Origin: Metallyticus violacea
Taxonomy: Eukaryota; Arthropoda; Insecta; Mantodea; Metallyticidae
Assembly (NCBI GenBank): GCA_030762175.1
Contig: CM060831.1
Span: 31,757,001-31,821,000, forward strand
Direction of reading: 5' to 3'
DNA length: 64,000 nucleotides
Within the stretch, counting starts at the first letter, position 1; each line of letters starts with the position of its first letter. Shown in pieces: positions 36,586-47,021 of this stretch. Under the pieces are notes generated by a model that worked only from the letters and a program-made list of their open reading frames with translations, had not been told where the DNA came from and ran no database searches. Position numbers and translations under genes: made by a program.

Positions 36586-36938
36586 ATGGTGCCAAGATTA
36601 TCGTTTGAACAGCGAAAAGCAATTTTAAAGTGGTATTAGAAAACCGAGAATGTTGTTGAAGTTTCAAAGGCAATGGAGACATGTGTTCAGAACAGAACCG
36701 CCAACGCGAGTAACAATTGCACGCATTCGAGACAAATTTGAGACAAATGGTACTGTATGCGATGTTCACAAGGGCGGATCTGAGCAGACCAGCTACACTG
36801 GCAGCACTTCGGGAAGAAATTGAAACGGCATGTGCTGCAATCGCTGAGGACACTTTCGCAAACGTTACTCAATCAGTAGTTCAACGTACTCGGAAGTGTA
36901 TCGACGCCGATGGTGGGCATTTTGAGCAACTGTTGTAA
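36586..36938 (+). pseudogene. Transposase reduced to DNA-binding head plus C-terminal tail
   Basis: The ATG at 36586 opens MVPRLSFEQRKAILKWY, then a TAG, then (after a frame change) FRTEPPTRVTIARIRDKFE and TNGTVCDVHKG, the DUF4817-like DNA-binding domain of this transposase subfamily. Near 36775 the sequence jumps straight to the C-terminal end: RPATLAALREEIETACAAIA and KCIDADGGHFEQLL with stop at 36936-36938. The entire catalytic middle, roughly 200 residues including all three acidic sites, is absent. The result is a head-to-tail fusion like the one at 33198-33475. It cannot catalyse transposition. Confidence 0.82.
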
Positions 36939-37056
36939 CTATAAAAGCCTAAGCTGATTATCGCTCATCATTTTCTGTTTGTGTGAATTCAGTTTTGCTA
37001 TATCAACACAGTTTTTTCTTTGCTTGAAGTGTGCATACATTTTGACACCTTCTGTA

Positions 37057-39399
37057 GTTGTTCTACACTCTTCATAAAATGTTTGCAGCTTGGTATTTAA
37101 AACTGGCATCATTCACTTTGAGGGAAGATGCAAAACGTGTTAGGAATGTGTAGCACTCGATAAATAAAGTGTAACATATTACATTCATTTAACTTTCATA
37201 TAAATTATAGTAAATCAAATGTCCTTGAAAATATTTCAAAACATTGCTACAAACGCTTCAATGTTGGCTTCATCTTGTCAAAAGCCTTACCAACACACTT
37301 TTTATTAAGTGAATGAAGTACACCATTGTTCGGGCTCTTCAGTATTCAAGACATTTTTTGCACAAAATATATGTAGGCAACACAGAAATCGTAATGACTC
37401 TCCTCAGAGGAGAGTTAGCTTGTCTCTTTCCCTTCATAAGTTTTAGCTTTGGACTTTTCACGAGTTCCTCGGCCGTTTGCCTTTTCAGTTCCATTGCTCG
37501 AGGGATCAGAGGCCTTTAGAACTGAATGACTATCTTCAAAGGACGCTTGTGTGTTAATATTTACACCAGTATTCATGTAAATAACCGCTAAATTTCTCTG
37601 AAGTGGCAACTTAAAGAGGGGAGGATACAGCGGCCTCATTACTTAAACAATGAAACAGCCGATCAATGTGTTTTCCAACTTTATTAAATAACTCCACTTA
37701 AATGAAAAGCAAATGTTAGATCTAACAAATGAGTGCACAATATGACAAAGCACTATGTGCTTTTAACAAACATCCATGCTTCACTGTTTTCAGGAACTAT
37801 CTCACAGACTGCAAAGCGTCTATAATTTGAAAAAATCAGATATGAACAAACTGGCAGCTTACATCGAGTTACTTCAGCTATAACAATATATTGCATACGT
37901 TACACAAAAGCATTTTAAACAGAGTTTTAAAAATGTTAAGCTTTAATTAGGTTCGAATACTATAAGTAACTTAATTATTCTACTCTTTTTATCATAGCAA
38001 TGAAAAATATCTGCATACCCTGCTGTTTACGTTCCGGTAGTTCGTTTATCTGAATTGCTGAATACGCATGCGTAGAATATTCGTTTTGGTTAGGCAGTTA
38101 AATGAGAGCACATAGCACTATGAAAATACTTAGTTTCACTTTAAAGGTTAACGTTGACAAATCAAAAAATTAAGTGCACAGGCATCACTAAAACCGTTGT
38201 GCTATGACATTTATACTCGTACTCGTTATCTTTCGCAAGGACTTCCGAACAGCTTTATTTACCGAATTTGCTTACCACGTGAAGTCTCCACGAAAATATT
38301 ATTAGTACCTACTGGTAAGAACCCGACAGACAAACACACGTCCAGCTATTGGACCCAAGATTCAAACGCCAGGCCAACCGTAAACTTAACCGTGGGACAA
38401 TAACTGACAACCCAGCGCTCTTCGGGGGGGACCGTATGTTGAGGTATCTACTAATCACCATGTTTTTATTGAAAAGTGGCTATCCTGCATCCCTTATTAT
38501 GCATATATATTTATTTATTCTCTGGTTTTACAATATACAGATATTTTCTGCAATCATTATGCAATTGCCTATTTCTTTCTATTCTTCTAGGTTCCCTTTT
38601 CCGATTCCCACTCTCGTTCTAATATTTCCCGGTTCCATGCCATTTGCTGTCTTCATTTATTCTTCCTGTTCCTTCATATGACTAATCCATTGAATTGTTT
38701 TGTTTTTATTTTCTACGTTTTTATTTAAGTTCTGTGCTTATTGAAATTTCATCTAAGCGCCAAAGTACTTTTCTGAAAAACTTAAATTACCCTCTGACTT
38801 TTGACTTTTTTTATAAATCGTGTGCTATTAAATTCTAAAAAGATGCATTATATATTTGTTATTGTAATAGTTTAATTTTTATAATGCTGATCTCATTTAT
38901 AGAAAGTTTGTCTGCTACAAGGTTACAATATATGTTTTATAGTTTGTTTAAATTTAAACTTAATTTCGTATATGTATCTATTATCATATACATCTAATAT
39001 CTTGATAGTATTATGCCACTACTAACTGATCGTCGAAATACTTGTGAATTTATCGTTAATCTCAGAATTCTTTGTGATTCAGTATTTTGTGAAAATACTG
39101 TCAGATTATTAAGATGTTCAAATACAATAAGAAAATAAACTATGAACCCCGAGTATGTATGTATGTATGTATGTATGTATGTATGGTGCGTGTGCGCGCG
39201 CGCGCATGTGTGTGTGTGAACTGCATATCCATCATAAAAGAAAAAGTCCAACGTAGGAATTAATGTAAAAAATCCTCATTGTTTAATATCGGTAAAATTA
39301 CGTCCATGCATATTATAGATAAATTACATCTTTCAGCCTAGGTTAAATTTAAACTGGTTTGGGAATATCTAAATGCGTTAACTGCCCTGGCATCTCCCA
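37057..39399. other. No gene recognised
   Basis: A+T-rich with the GTAT/GC compound repeat (39150). A plus frame of 110 codons (38349-38681) is hydrophobic in its second half but has no start context or family match. Confidence 0.45.
39150..39218. repeat. (GTAT)n plus (GC)n/(GT)n compound repeat
   Basis: About eight GTAT units, then GTGCGTGTGCGCGCGCGCGC and a short GT run. It has strong alternating purine-pyrimidine character. Confidence 0.95.
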
Positions 39400-40010
39400 A
39401 CATGCTTGAACTGCGATGATGCCGGGACATCGGGGCGTTTATGTAAATGAAAAAGCGCATCAGCGGCCACAAAGGGTACTGAAACACCATGTTGGCCATG
39501 CACCCGTAATAGAAATCGGTATACGCACTGCTGAAATCGCAGTAAAAATGTGGGTAGGAGGAAAACACCAACTTAGGTGTCAAACTTATCCTGGACAAAT
39601 ACAAACTAGGGAACTGTTCATACCAGGTCTAAGTAACACCTATTCCTTATGAGTATCTCTCTTTAAAGTGGACAGAAGAGGAATAAGGAAAATAGCTGCG
39701 TTTATTACAGAACACGATCAATTCAGGAAGCATCTACGAAAAGTAGGACTCTGTAAAGATGAACCCATTTGCAGAATGTGTAAACAGGATGAGAAATCTG
39801 CCCAGCACATCCTAATGGCCCATTCCTAGTAAGAAAGAGTCTTAATCTTTCTATAACCAGGGAAGACCTGGGAACGAACGCTAACCAAAATACTGCAACT
39901 TGTTCAAGGAACAGATTTTCGGAAACAGTGAAAGCGTCTCTTCCTATGGGGTAGCACAATAGATTGGCGTGTCGAAGGTCGACAAACTCCATGAACCCCC
40001 CCTCCCGTTA
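39400..40010 (+). pseudogene. LINE ORF2 3' end with RNase H and Cys-rich tail
   Basis: One frame runs from about 39416 to 39828 with a single internal stop (39650-39652): MMPGHRGVYVNEKAHQ, the C-terminal RNase H block, then YPGQIQTRELFIPGLS, FKVDRRGIRKIAAFITEHDQ, FRKHLRKVGLCKDEPICRMC and EKSAQHILMAH. The last two form the CxxC...H motif of I/Jockey-type LINE ends. It is the best-preserved LINE frame here. An apparent 3' UTR (39835-40010) ends in a C-rich run and TCAAATCAAAA. The upstream reverse transcriptase is missing. Confidence 0.8.
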
Positions 40011-40429
40011 TCAAATCAAAATAGGTACTCAAATGACAAGATTAGATAATATTTATTCAACTGTATTTCAAACTACATGTTCAGATCTAGGGATGGGACA
40101 GAGATTGTCTTTTTCATTGGACATATAGCCGTACAACGGGCAGCAAAGTAAATAAAAAGTACGGTGAAAATTAATTAAATTTCACAAGCACATTATACTG
40201 TCAATGTAGTCTCATTAATCCGCTTTTCAGATCACAAAGTCCAAAATCGGAATATCCATCACATTTTTAGCAAATTTCAAAGGAATGAAGCTATTGCGGT
40301 TTTACGCATGAAGTGATTTTTTAAACATTTTTTAAAATCTCCAAGATCCTAACTACTAGACACCGAAAATGACAAGAAAAATAGTTACATAAGTAACATT
40401 TAATATATATGTATATAAAATGTTACATA

Positions 40430-40476
<47 letters not shown>
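40430..40476. repeat. (GT)n microsatellite
   Basis: About 22 GT units directly before the diverged tandem array. It has Z-DNA potential. Confidence 0.97.
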
Positions 40477-40478
<2 letters not shown>

Positions 40479-40481
40479 ACG

Positions 40482-41015
40482 CTCTAGCGGTCGCATTTTT
40501 TGTTTTTTCTCAACGAAACTCATATAACCACCATTTAACAAACGATTCGTCGAGTGCGTTAACCAGCAAAATTGGACGAAATAGGGAAAAAAATTGAAAA
40601 TTTAAAAAATTTCTAGCGGCAGAAATGTTCGCTTTTCCTCAAAGAAGCGATTTATGTTTCTTTAAAATAATCAATGAAATCAGATTGATAAAAGTGGGAG
40701 TTTACATGAAACCCAAAATTTAAAACTGACTCTAGAGGCACCAATATTTGCTTTTTCGCAAAGAAACTGCGTGTATATTATTTAAATAAAACAAAAAAAT
40801 AGTTTCTGAAAATCAGGGGAATAGGGCCATTAGGAGTGGGGGTTTACCTGAAACCCAAAATTTAAAGCTCGCTCTAGCGGCACCAATATTATTTTTCTTC
40901 ACAATAAAATTTGATATACACCATTTAAATTAAACAAGAAAAATGGTTTCCGAAAATTAATGAAATTGAACCATTAGGAGTAGGGATATACTTGAAAACC
41001 GAAATTTAAAAAGTG
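40482..41015 (+). repeat. Diverged tandem array, four units of 119-144 bp
   Basis: Units begin with CTCTAGCGG-type blocks at 40482, 40612, 40730 and 40872, with a fifth start at about 41016. Each unit then has a TTTTTC..CAAAGAAAC-like stretch, an ATTTAAA(T)AAAAC segment, GGTTTCTGAAAATCA-like bases, CCATTAGGAGTGGGGGTTTA and CCTGAAACCCAAAATTTAAA. Units 3 and 4 are most alike. The array follows a (GT)n microsatellite and is a small, old satellite-like block; no coding signal. Confidence 0.75.
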
Positions 41016-41582
41016 CTCTTGCGTTTAATTTTTCTATTTTATTTTAAAACAAAATTACAAATTGATTCAGCACATACACTGTATTTATGAATGCATGTTT
41101 TATATTTAACAAAAGCATCCTCGTGAAAATAGAAAATGTGAAATATTAATGTACTAGGTATATGTTTGAAAATTATATTTGTATGTAAAGACGCTCTGTA
41201 ATAACCTTCGGAAAACATTTTCGTTACATTTTTTACTACAATAACACTTACATTTAATTTCAATGCCAATGAAAATCTATGAAACTTTCGATTGTTTATA
41301 GTTGATTGTGTATATTTGCTTAGTAAATTGTAATTGTTTTTAAACAGTAACATGTTTTTTTGTTTTATTGAAACATATGAATATCTTCATCTTAAACACA
41401 CAATTTAACTCGAAACTTTTGTGTTATTTTTCTCTGTTTTAGTGAATGTGTATATGATACCAAGGGCTCATTCATAAACATGGTTACATTTAAAAATATT
41501 CACATAGTATATCTTTGTCTATCAGTGTCATATTTTATTCAATTGCTCGTAATGGTATACCATTAGTTTTTATAGTTTGATT

Positions 41583-41640
<58 letters not shown>

Positions 41641-41652
41641 CAATAATAATAA
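41583..41652. repeat. (AAT)n microsatellite
   Basis: About 18 AAT units, an AAC interruption, then further AAT units. Confidence 0.97.
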
Positions 41653-42243
41653 TTCTTAAAATGTGGTTTCTCTTTTGTGATACTTATACATTGCAAGCAT
41701 TTAAATTTTGTTCCCCTAATACCACACTATAATGTCATAACTTACTTCATTTCATTAATTAATAAAGTCATAGTTTGGATTTTATATTCTTTTTCAAAAT
41801 TAACTCTAAATGTGAAGAAATGACTTAGTTTACGCAGTTCCTGCTTGCCGAATTTTATACCATTCCCACATGTTTTTGTGATAAACACGTTTTAAAATAC
41901 ACTGTATGCTATTTTATTTGAAAAAAAAAACTTCTTACAGACTTACACCATTCACTAAATAATTCCGGATTCTTATCGCTATCTGCGAAGTTAATTTTAT
42001 GCTTCCGTCCATTCCTTCCCGTTAGCCTTCTTGATAAGCAGACGGTTTTCCCGGCAGGTGCGTAGCGTTTGGCTTAAGAATTAAAGGCATGTTTCATGAG
42101 CAATGGTAGGTCCACTAATATTGATCGATTCAAAGTTCAAAAGCGCGACATAAGTAACCGCTAAAGAGAGAAGGGAAAAAAGTATTTAACAGCTGACTGC
42201 CCTTGGCAATTATGCGGTTACTAACTGCTTCTTTAGCATTCTC

Positions 42244-42287
42244 AGATGATACCGCCTGTAGTACTTCAGTACTAAAAACATGAGTTA
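42244..42287 (+). mobile_element. SINE family A 3'-end fragment
   Basis: ACCGCCTGTAGTACTTCAGT and ACTAAAAACATGAGTTAA match the last 40 bp of family A with several changes. It is a short relic; no duplication was recognised. Confidence 0.5.
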
Positions 42288-42728
42288 ATTTTCAGAAGAT
42301 ATAATTACAAAAGCCTGTATTTATTTTATAATTAATAAAAATACATTTTGTAATTAACAAACATTGTTAAAACATGTATTAATCAAAATATGGAATATAT
42401 AGACTAAGTCACCAACACTAATTTTATTACTTTTTAGGATCTACAGAAATATATCAAGGTACTGCGTTTATCAATTCATTATTCATATTGTTTTTCAGTT
42501 CACTTTACCCAGTGCCTAATTCATTTGCTACTCATAAAATGTTTTAAATTTTCAGACGTGAAATTTCTGCTATTATTTGTACTGATATCACACATGAAGT
42601 GAGTGACACATATTTAAAATTCAACATGTTGTTGAATCTAGTTGTTTATTTGATATGCCACACAGTATCACAACAATATCTAAGTATATATTTTAGAAAA
42701 CACAATGTCCACTTTACTTTTGAAGAGA

Positions 42729-42878
42729 GTAGTTACTTTTTTGGACTTAGAAAAAGCTTTCGACACTAACTGAGAAAAAAAGGAGTAAGACAGAACTTTA
42801 TAAAAGTAATTTTAGATATTTCTAAGGAAAATAAATTTTGTATTAAGTATGGAAAGGGGAGTGTTTCAGATAAAACTT
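42729..42878 (+). pseudogene. LINE reverse transcriptase fragment, motif A region
   Basis: The frame starting near 42729 reads VVTFLDLEKAFDT (motif A with its Asp). A frame change leads to KGVRQNFIKVILDISKENKF (about 42783-42842) and then IKYGKGSVSDKTS. These follow the order between motifs A and B of non-LTR reverse transcriptases. Only about 50 codons survive; the block stops near 42880, where sequence of different, G+C-richer character begins. Confidence 0.6.
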
Positions 42879-43351
42879 CAAACGTTTTTTATTGGCAGGT
42901 GTAACAATACAAAGTATGTTATTTTAGAAGTGACGGACACCTTGAACTTTTTCCCCTCCTCCCTAGTATCAGACAGAGCTGAAGCTGCAGCGTGAACCTT
43001 GTTTTGTAAGTGTAAGGAACGAGTTGTGACAAGCCTTATGAAGTAAATAACAAATGCCGGGTTGCCGAGCAGGGAGGTACTTAGGCGAGTGCTGTCCACA
43101 CATTTTCCGCTCTCCCCTTTCATCTCATTTCAGGGTCGAAAGTGCCAGTCGAGGTGGGCTGTGCTGTGTGCGGTGTGACGAAGTCTTGCATTTTGAACTG
43201 TATCGGCATCTGGTGTGGAAGTAGCCCTTCTGTGGGGTTCTAAATCCTTGAAGGGGGGTGAGCCTCAGCCGGCTTCCAGATGTACTACTTCAAATGTGAT
43301 TAAGATCCCGTCTATATCCCTGCCTCATCGTCCCTGGATCCTGGCCAACCT
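42879..43351. other. G+C-richer patch, unassigned
   Basis: Composition shifts sharply at about 42940 to G+C-richer sequence with GT- and CC-rich segments (43140-43400). It does not read as a known family on either strand and could be the 5' part of an unidentified mobile element continuing into 43352-43771. Confidence 0.3.
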
Positions 43352-43771
43352 GTGTCTCCCTCGCCTCAACTCTTCCTTGGGGGCGTAAGCAAAAACAGTA
43401 CCGAAACGCCCTCCAATCCAATCAAGCGCAGGGATTTACGATTTTTACAAAAAAATATAAGTATACACATGACACAAAATAACGATCAGCAACGAACTAT
43501 GGCTAGGAATTGTACATGTATGAAAACTCAAAATTCTACTGTAGTATTCCTGAAATTTATGTTTCTAAGCAGTTCAATGCATGATAAGATTAGTAAGCAA
43601 TCTACACGAATTTCATCAGTTTGTGTCATTGACTTTGGATTGTTAGCGCAAGCACGCAACGCATGCATTTTCGTGTCACTGGGTGACAAGTCCTGGGAGA
43701 AAAGGACGACAAACTCATCTACTTGCGAGTCTACAAAACAACTGAACAAACTTCTTTACAAGGGAAGATGA
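43352..43771 (+). other. Open frame of 139 codons, unrecognised
   Basis: The frame starts in a G+C-richer stretch and reads LFLGGVSKNSTETPSNPIKR early and VIDFGLLAQARNACIFVSLG later, ending at a TGA near 43770. The minus strand is also open over 43528-43749. No domain, signal peptide or membrane segment is evident. It lies between a reverse transcriptase fragment (42729) and a mariner (43788), so an unrecognised mobile-element piece is as likely as a gene. Confidence 0.15.
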
Positions 43772-43787
43772 AAAGGCAGAGTATTGG

Positions 43788-44804
43788 GGGCGTTCTGAAA
43801 GTTCTCGGTCTGACCAAGAAAATAAGAAAACTTTTTTTTCAACATGCCATTTTTTAAATCAACACATTTAATCCAACGAATTCCAACTTCTTAATACCCT
43901 CAGTAAAATAAAATAAGCCTCTGTCTCAGCTTCAACCTCATAATTTGATGTGAATCTTCGTCCACTCAGCCATTTCTTCAGGTATTGGAACAAAAAGTAA
44001 ACACTGGGAGCCAAATCCGGCAAATATGGTGGATGTGAAAGCACTTGGAAGTGAAGGCCATGCAGTTTTGCAGCAACATTTCTAACGTGTATGAAAGCGC
44101 ATTATCGTGATGAAAGAGAACTTTTTTGCAAGGTGTGGACGATTAGACGAATACTTCCCGGTGATGGTTCTGCCCTTCTGGAGGTAGTCTACGAGCACTA
44201 CACCATGAGAATTCCACATAACCGTAGAAATGACTTTTCCTGCAAATGGAACCATTTTTGCTTTCTTTGGTGCACTTTCTCCTGCTGCCACCCACTGTTT
44301 GGACTGCTCCTTCGTCTCTGGCGTGTAGTGATGAATTTATGTTTCATCTACTGTTATGACTCGTCAGAGAAACTCGCTGGAATTGCGTTTAAACATTCTA
44401 ATATTCTTGCGAAACGTTCTTCCGAATGTGAATATTAACAAACGGGGCAACAATCAAGTGGAATGCTTTTTCATATCCAAAACTGGTTGTAAAAAGTAGT
44501 GAACAGGACCTATTGAGGTCTTTATAATGTCAGCTAACCCGCGTACCTCAATTGGTGATCACTGAGTAAGGCATTGTGAACTGTTGTCACAAACTTGTCG
44601 GTCGTAGCAGTTTTGGGACGCCCCAGAGTTCTCATCATCTTGAATGGATCTACTTAAATTCAGCAGTTCTCTTTCTTTTTAACCGTTGAAAACGAAGGGG
44701 AAGAATCCTTTAATGCAGAATCTAACTTTTTGTGTATTTCTGATGGGATTAAACCCTTCAAAAAGAAGTAATTTATCACAACTCGTGTTATAGTTTTATC
44801 CATT
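43788..44804 (-). pseudogene. Near full-length mariner transposase fossil
   Basis: Start ATG at 44804 gives MDKTITRVVINYFFLKG, then IPSEIHKKLDSALKDSSPSF of the helix-turn-helix, GRPKTATTDKFVTTVHNALL (about 44615-44560), the first catalytic site TVDET (about 44360-44346), the strong segment QWVAAGESAPKKAKMVPFAG (about 44300-44235), VMWNSHGVVLVDYLQKGRTI, FHHDNALSYT (second Asp, about 44110-44085, after a frame change), and HPPYLPDLAPSVYFLF (about 44045-43998), where the third catalytic Asp is Val. The left end, GGGGCGTTCTGAAAGTTCTC from 43788, resembles known mariner termini; a matching right end was not found. It is dead: stops, frame changes and a lost catalytic residue. Confidence 0.88.
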
Positions 44805-46711
44805 TTGTAGAAAATATTAACACTAGTTTGTTTGTATGGTCGTCACAAACAGGTGATTACACTTATGCATCTGATACTTTACATCACGCCATCTAAAGGA
44901 TGAAACTTAAAAAACTATCATATTAATTTGATCATCTTCACGACATCTCTGAATCAGGCCGAGATCTTTTAAGAAACCCCTCGTAAATACATAGAAGGAT
45001 GAATACTGTATTTTGTGATTTCGTACCTCGGTGGACTGGGGGCTTTGCGTTCTGTTCTGGATCCAAGGTTCGGGTTTCAAACCCGGTCGAGATCGATGGA
45101 TTTTTCGGAATGTAAAAATCTCTCGAGCTAAAATTCTCTGGAAGGAACTTTAAAGAAATGGTTACCGTGATGTAGATTAGGAAGGATTGGTTATGATAAT
45201 TCTTACTTTCGAGGTTAGATGCCACAACAGAAAAGCAGATGAAAGAAAAACAGATTCCTGGGCAACTATTTAGAAGCGTATACCTATTTAGCAGAGGATT
45301 TCTGACATTTCTCTAAGTGCCCATTGCACCAGGGATACCAGGGAACAAATTATAAAACCCCAAATTAAATTAAATGTGTGGATGCAACAGAAGGTAGCCA
45401 AGATGAAGTTGTAAAACATGATTGGAGAATGTCTTCACATAGAATAATGGTCGTAAAATGCTGAGGGAAATTAGCAAAGTGCAAGGATGTGACAGTTAAT
45501 TCTACTTGTTACGAGCTTATCATCACTACTTCATGTGATGTGGAAATAACATTTTCTATGCATGAGTTTACTTTCAGAACGGAAGTAAGTGCGGCTAAAA
45601 AAACCTGGAAAAATTATTATATCTCACAGCTACTGGAAATAACCAGCAAATTAAGCCTAATACATAATTTGAATATTTCCTCCTTCATGGAATCTGAGTA
45701 ATTTCGCAAACTAAAGCTTTTAGTGCTTATCTGGCATTTTAAGTGCATAATTGGGCTTTTTAAAGTGGTTACTGCATGCATATTTTAGATTTTTAAATGT
45801 ATATAATTCTCAACACTATTCATGAACAAAACAATTTGTAGTCAAAGATCAGTTCTTAATAATTCCCGAATGTTTATATCAGATTAGAAGACGTGCTGTC
45901 TGGTACTCATCTTGGAGAAAATGGACCACTTAGCGTAAATTCCGCTTAAGGACGGTTACGAGCTGGAATATTGATTCAGCACTATGCTTCCAGAAAAGAA
46001 AATGATGAGGTAATTCCGAACTCTCAAACAACGGGCCACAACGATACATGCATTTTGCTATTGGCATTCATGCCGGATAAGCCTGTCGTTATTGGAGAAG
46101 CTTTTAGGCACAAGCATCACGAAACAAATTGAGCAGACGTGTTGTTGCGCCGTCCCTTAAGTCTCACAAATTGCAGACTGCTATCAAAGAAGGTGCTAAA
46201 GGCGCAACTTATTGTTCAGACCCGCTCTCTGTATTTATTTGCTCTTCTGAAACCTCAAGAGATTTCAAAGTGGATCGCGGTATTGCGACAATGCCCTCAA
46301 GGAAACAAATGGTTTGATTGAAGGGGTCAGAAGCAACCCTCTTCCTAAGAGATTAAATCCTGGAAGCGAAGAGAGCGAGTTGCGCTGAAGTCAAGGGAAT
46401 TACGTAGAAAAGTATAAGTTTGAGTTTTATCACTAGTTTTATTTTAGTTCTTTTGTAGATGATCTACAATTTAACATACTTTGAAAGTAGCATTAGAAAT
46501 AAACATGTCAATGCTATTTCATTCACCCAAATTCTATAGAAGTATGTACAAAGCAGAGAAGAAGATTGATGTCTGTGGATGGAATGTGTTTGCTTATTTA
46601 CTTCATAATTTACAATAATCTTTAAGGAATAAAATAAAATAATTATAGCATGACATAAAGCGATTAAAATAATTTTAAACTGTTGAACATCAGTTTATAA
46701 GCATTATTTTT
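44805..46711. other. No gene recognised
   Basis: Apart from the SINE piece at 45028, there is only a plus frame at 46129-46317 with LKSHKLQTAIKEGAKGATYC, protein-like but unassigned. Confidence 0.4.
45028..45155 (+). mobile_element. SINE fragment with a different tRNA-like head on a B-type body
   Basis: The head reads CCTCGGTGGACTGGGGGC with box B GGTTCGGGTTTCAAACCC (45068-45085). It joins GATCGATGGATTTTTCGGAA and TGTAAAAATC, the first part of the family B body. The head differs from the two full-length B copies. The body is lost after about 45155. Confidence 0.6.
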
Positions 46712-46726
46712 ATCTAAACAAAATTA

Positions 46727-47006
46727 CCGCCACAAGTGGCCGAGGTCGTTAAGGCGCGGACTTGTGAGCGGAGGTCTGGGGTTCTAATCCCGCCAGGACT
46801 GTCCTCCCTGACTGAGGTTTTTTCCAGGTTTTCCTCAGTCCTCATAAATGGCAAATGCCGGGGAGGTACCATAAAACTTAGGCTTGGAACGATTCCTTCC
46901 TTAAAAATAAACCCTTTCCCAATATATCATTTCATCTCATGTATCATCAGCGTCCATCGACTGTGGTGCCCCTGTAGTAAAAACAGGCGTTAAACACTAT
47001 TCATTG
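46727..47006 (+). mobile_element. SINE family A with 15-bp target duplication
   Basis: A full-length family A copy flanked by the exact direct repeat ATCTAAACAAAATTA (46712-46726 and 47007-47021), the duplication made on insertion by a LINE-encoded endonuclease. Box A GTGGCCGAGGTCGTTAAG and box B GTTCTAATCCC are visible; the 3' end is GGCGTTAAACACTATTCATTG. An 85-codon frame over it is not a gene. Confidence 0.93.
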
Positions 47007-47021
47007 ATCTAAACAAAATTA

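Larger units (their letters stand above)
36257..37054 (+). mobile_element. Internally deleted DUF4817-type transposon
   Basis: The left part (36257-36580) carries the subterminal units seen in the MITE at 60946-61560, including an exact 70-bp tandem duplication. A shortened transposase frame follows (36586-36938). The right end is ...GACACCTTCTG followed by TA (37055-37056). Reversed, this end reads CAGAAGGTGTCAAAATGTATG and aligns over about 28 bp with the outer 61560 end of the MITE. The left terminal repeat is eroded; only AAATGCCAAAACAG is left near 36257. Confidence 0.75.
41016..42728. other. No gene seen
   Basis: A+T-rich; contains the AAT microsatellite and the small SINE fragment at 42244. 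Confidence 0.5.

Noticed and set aside
46736..46993. Plus frame of 85 codons
   Set aside because: It lies wholly within a SINE family A copy.
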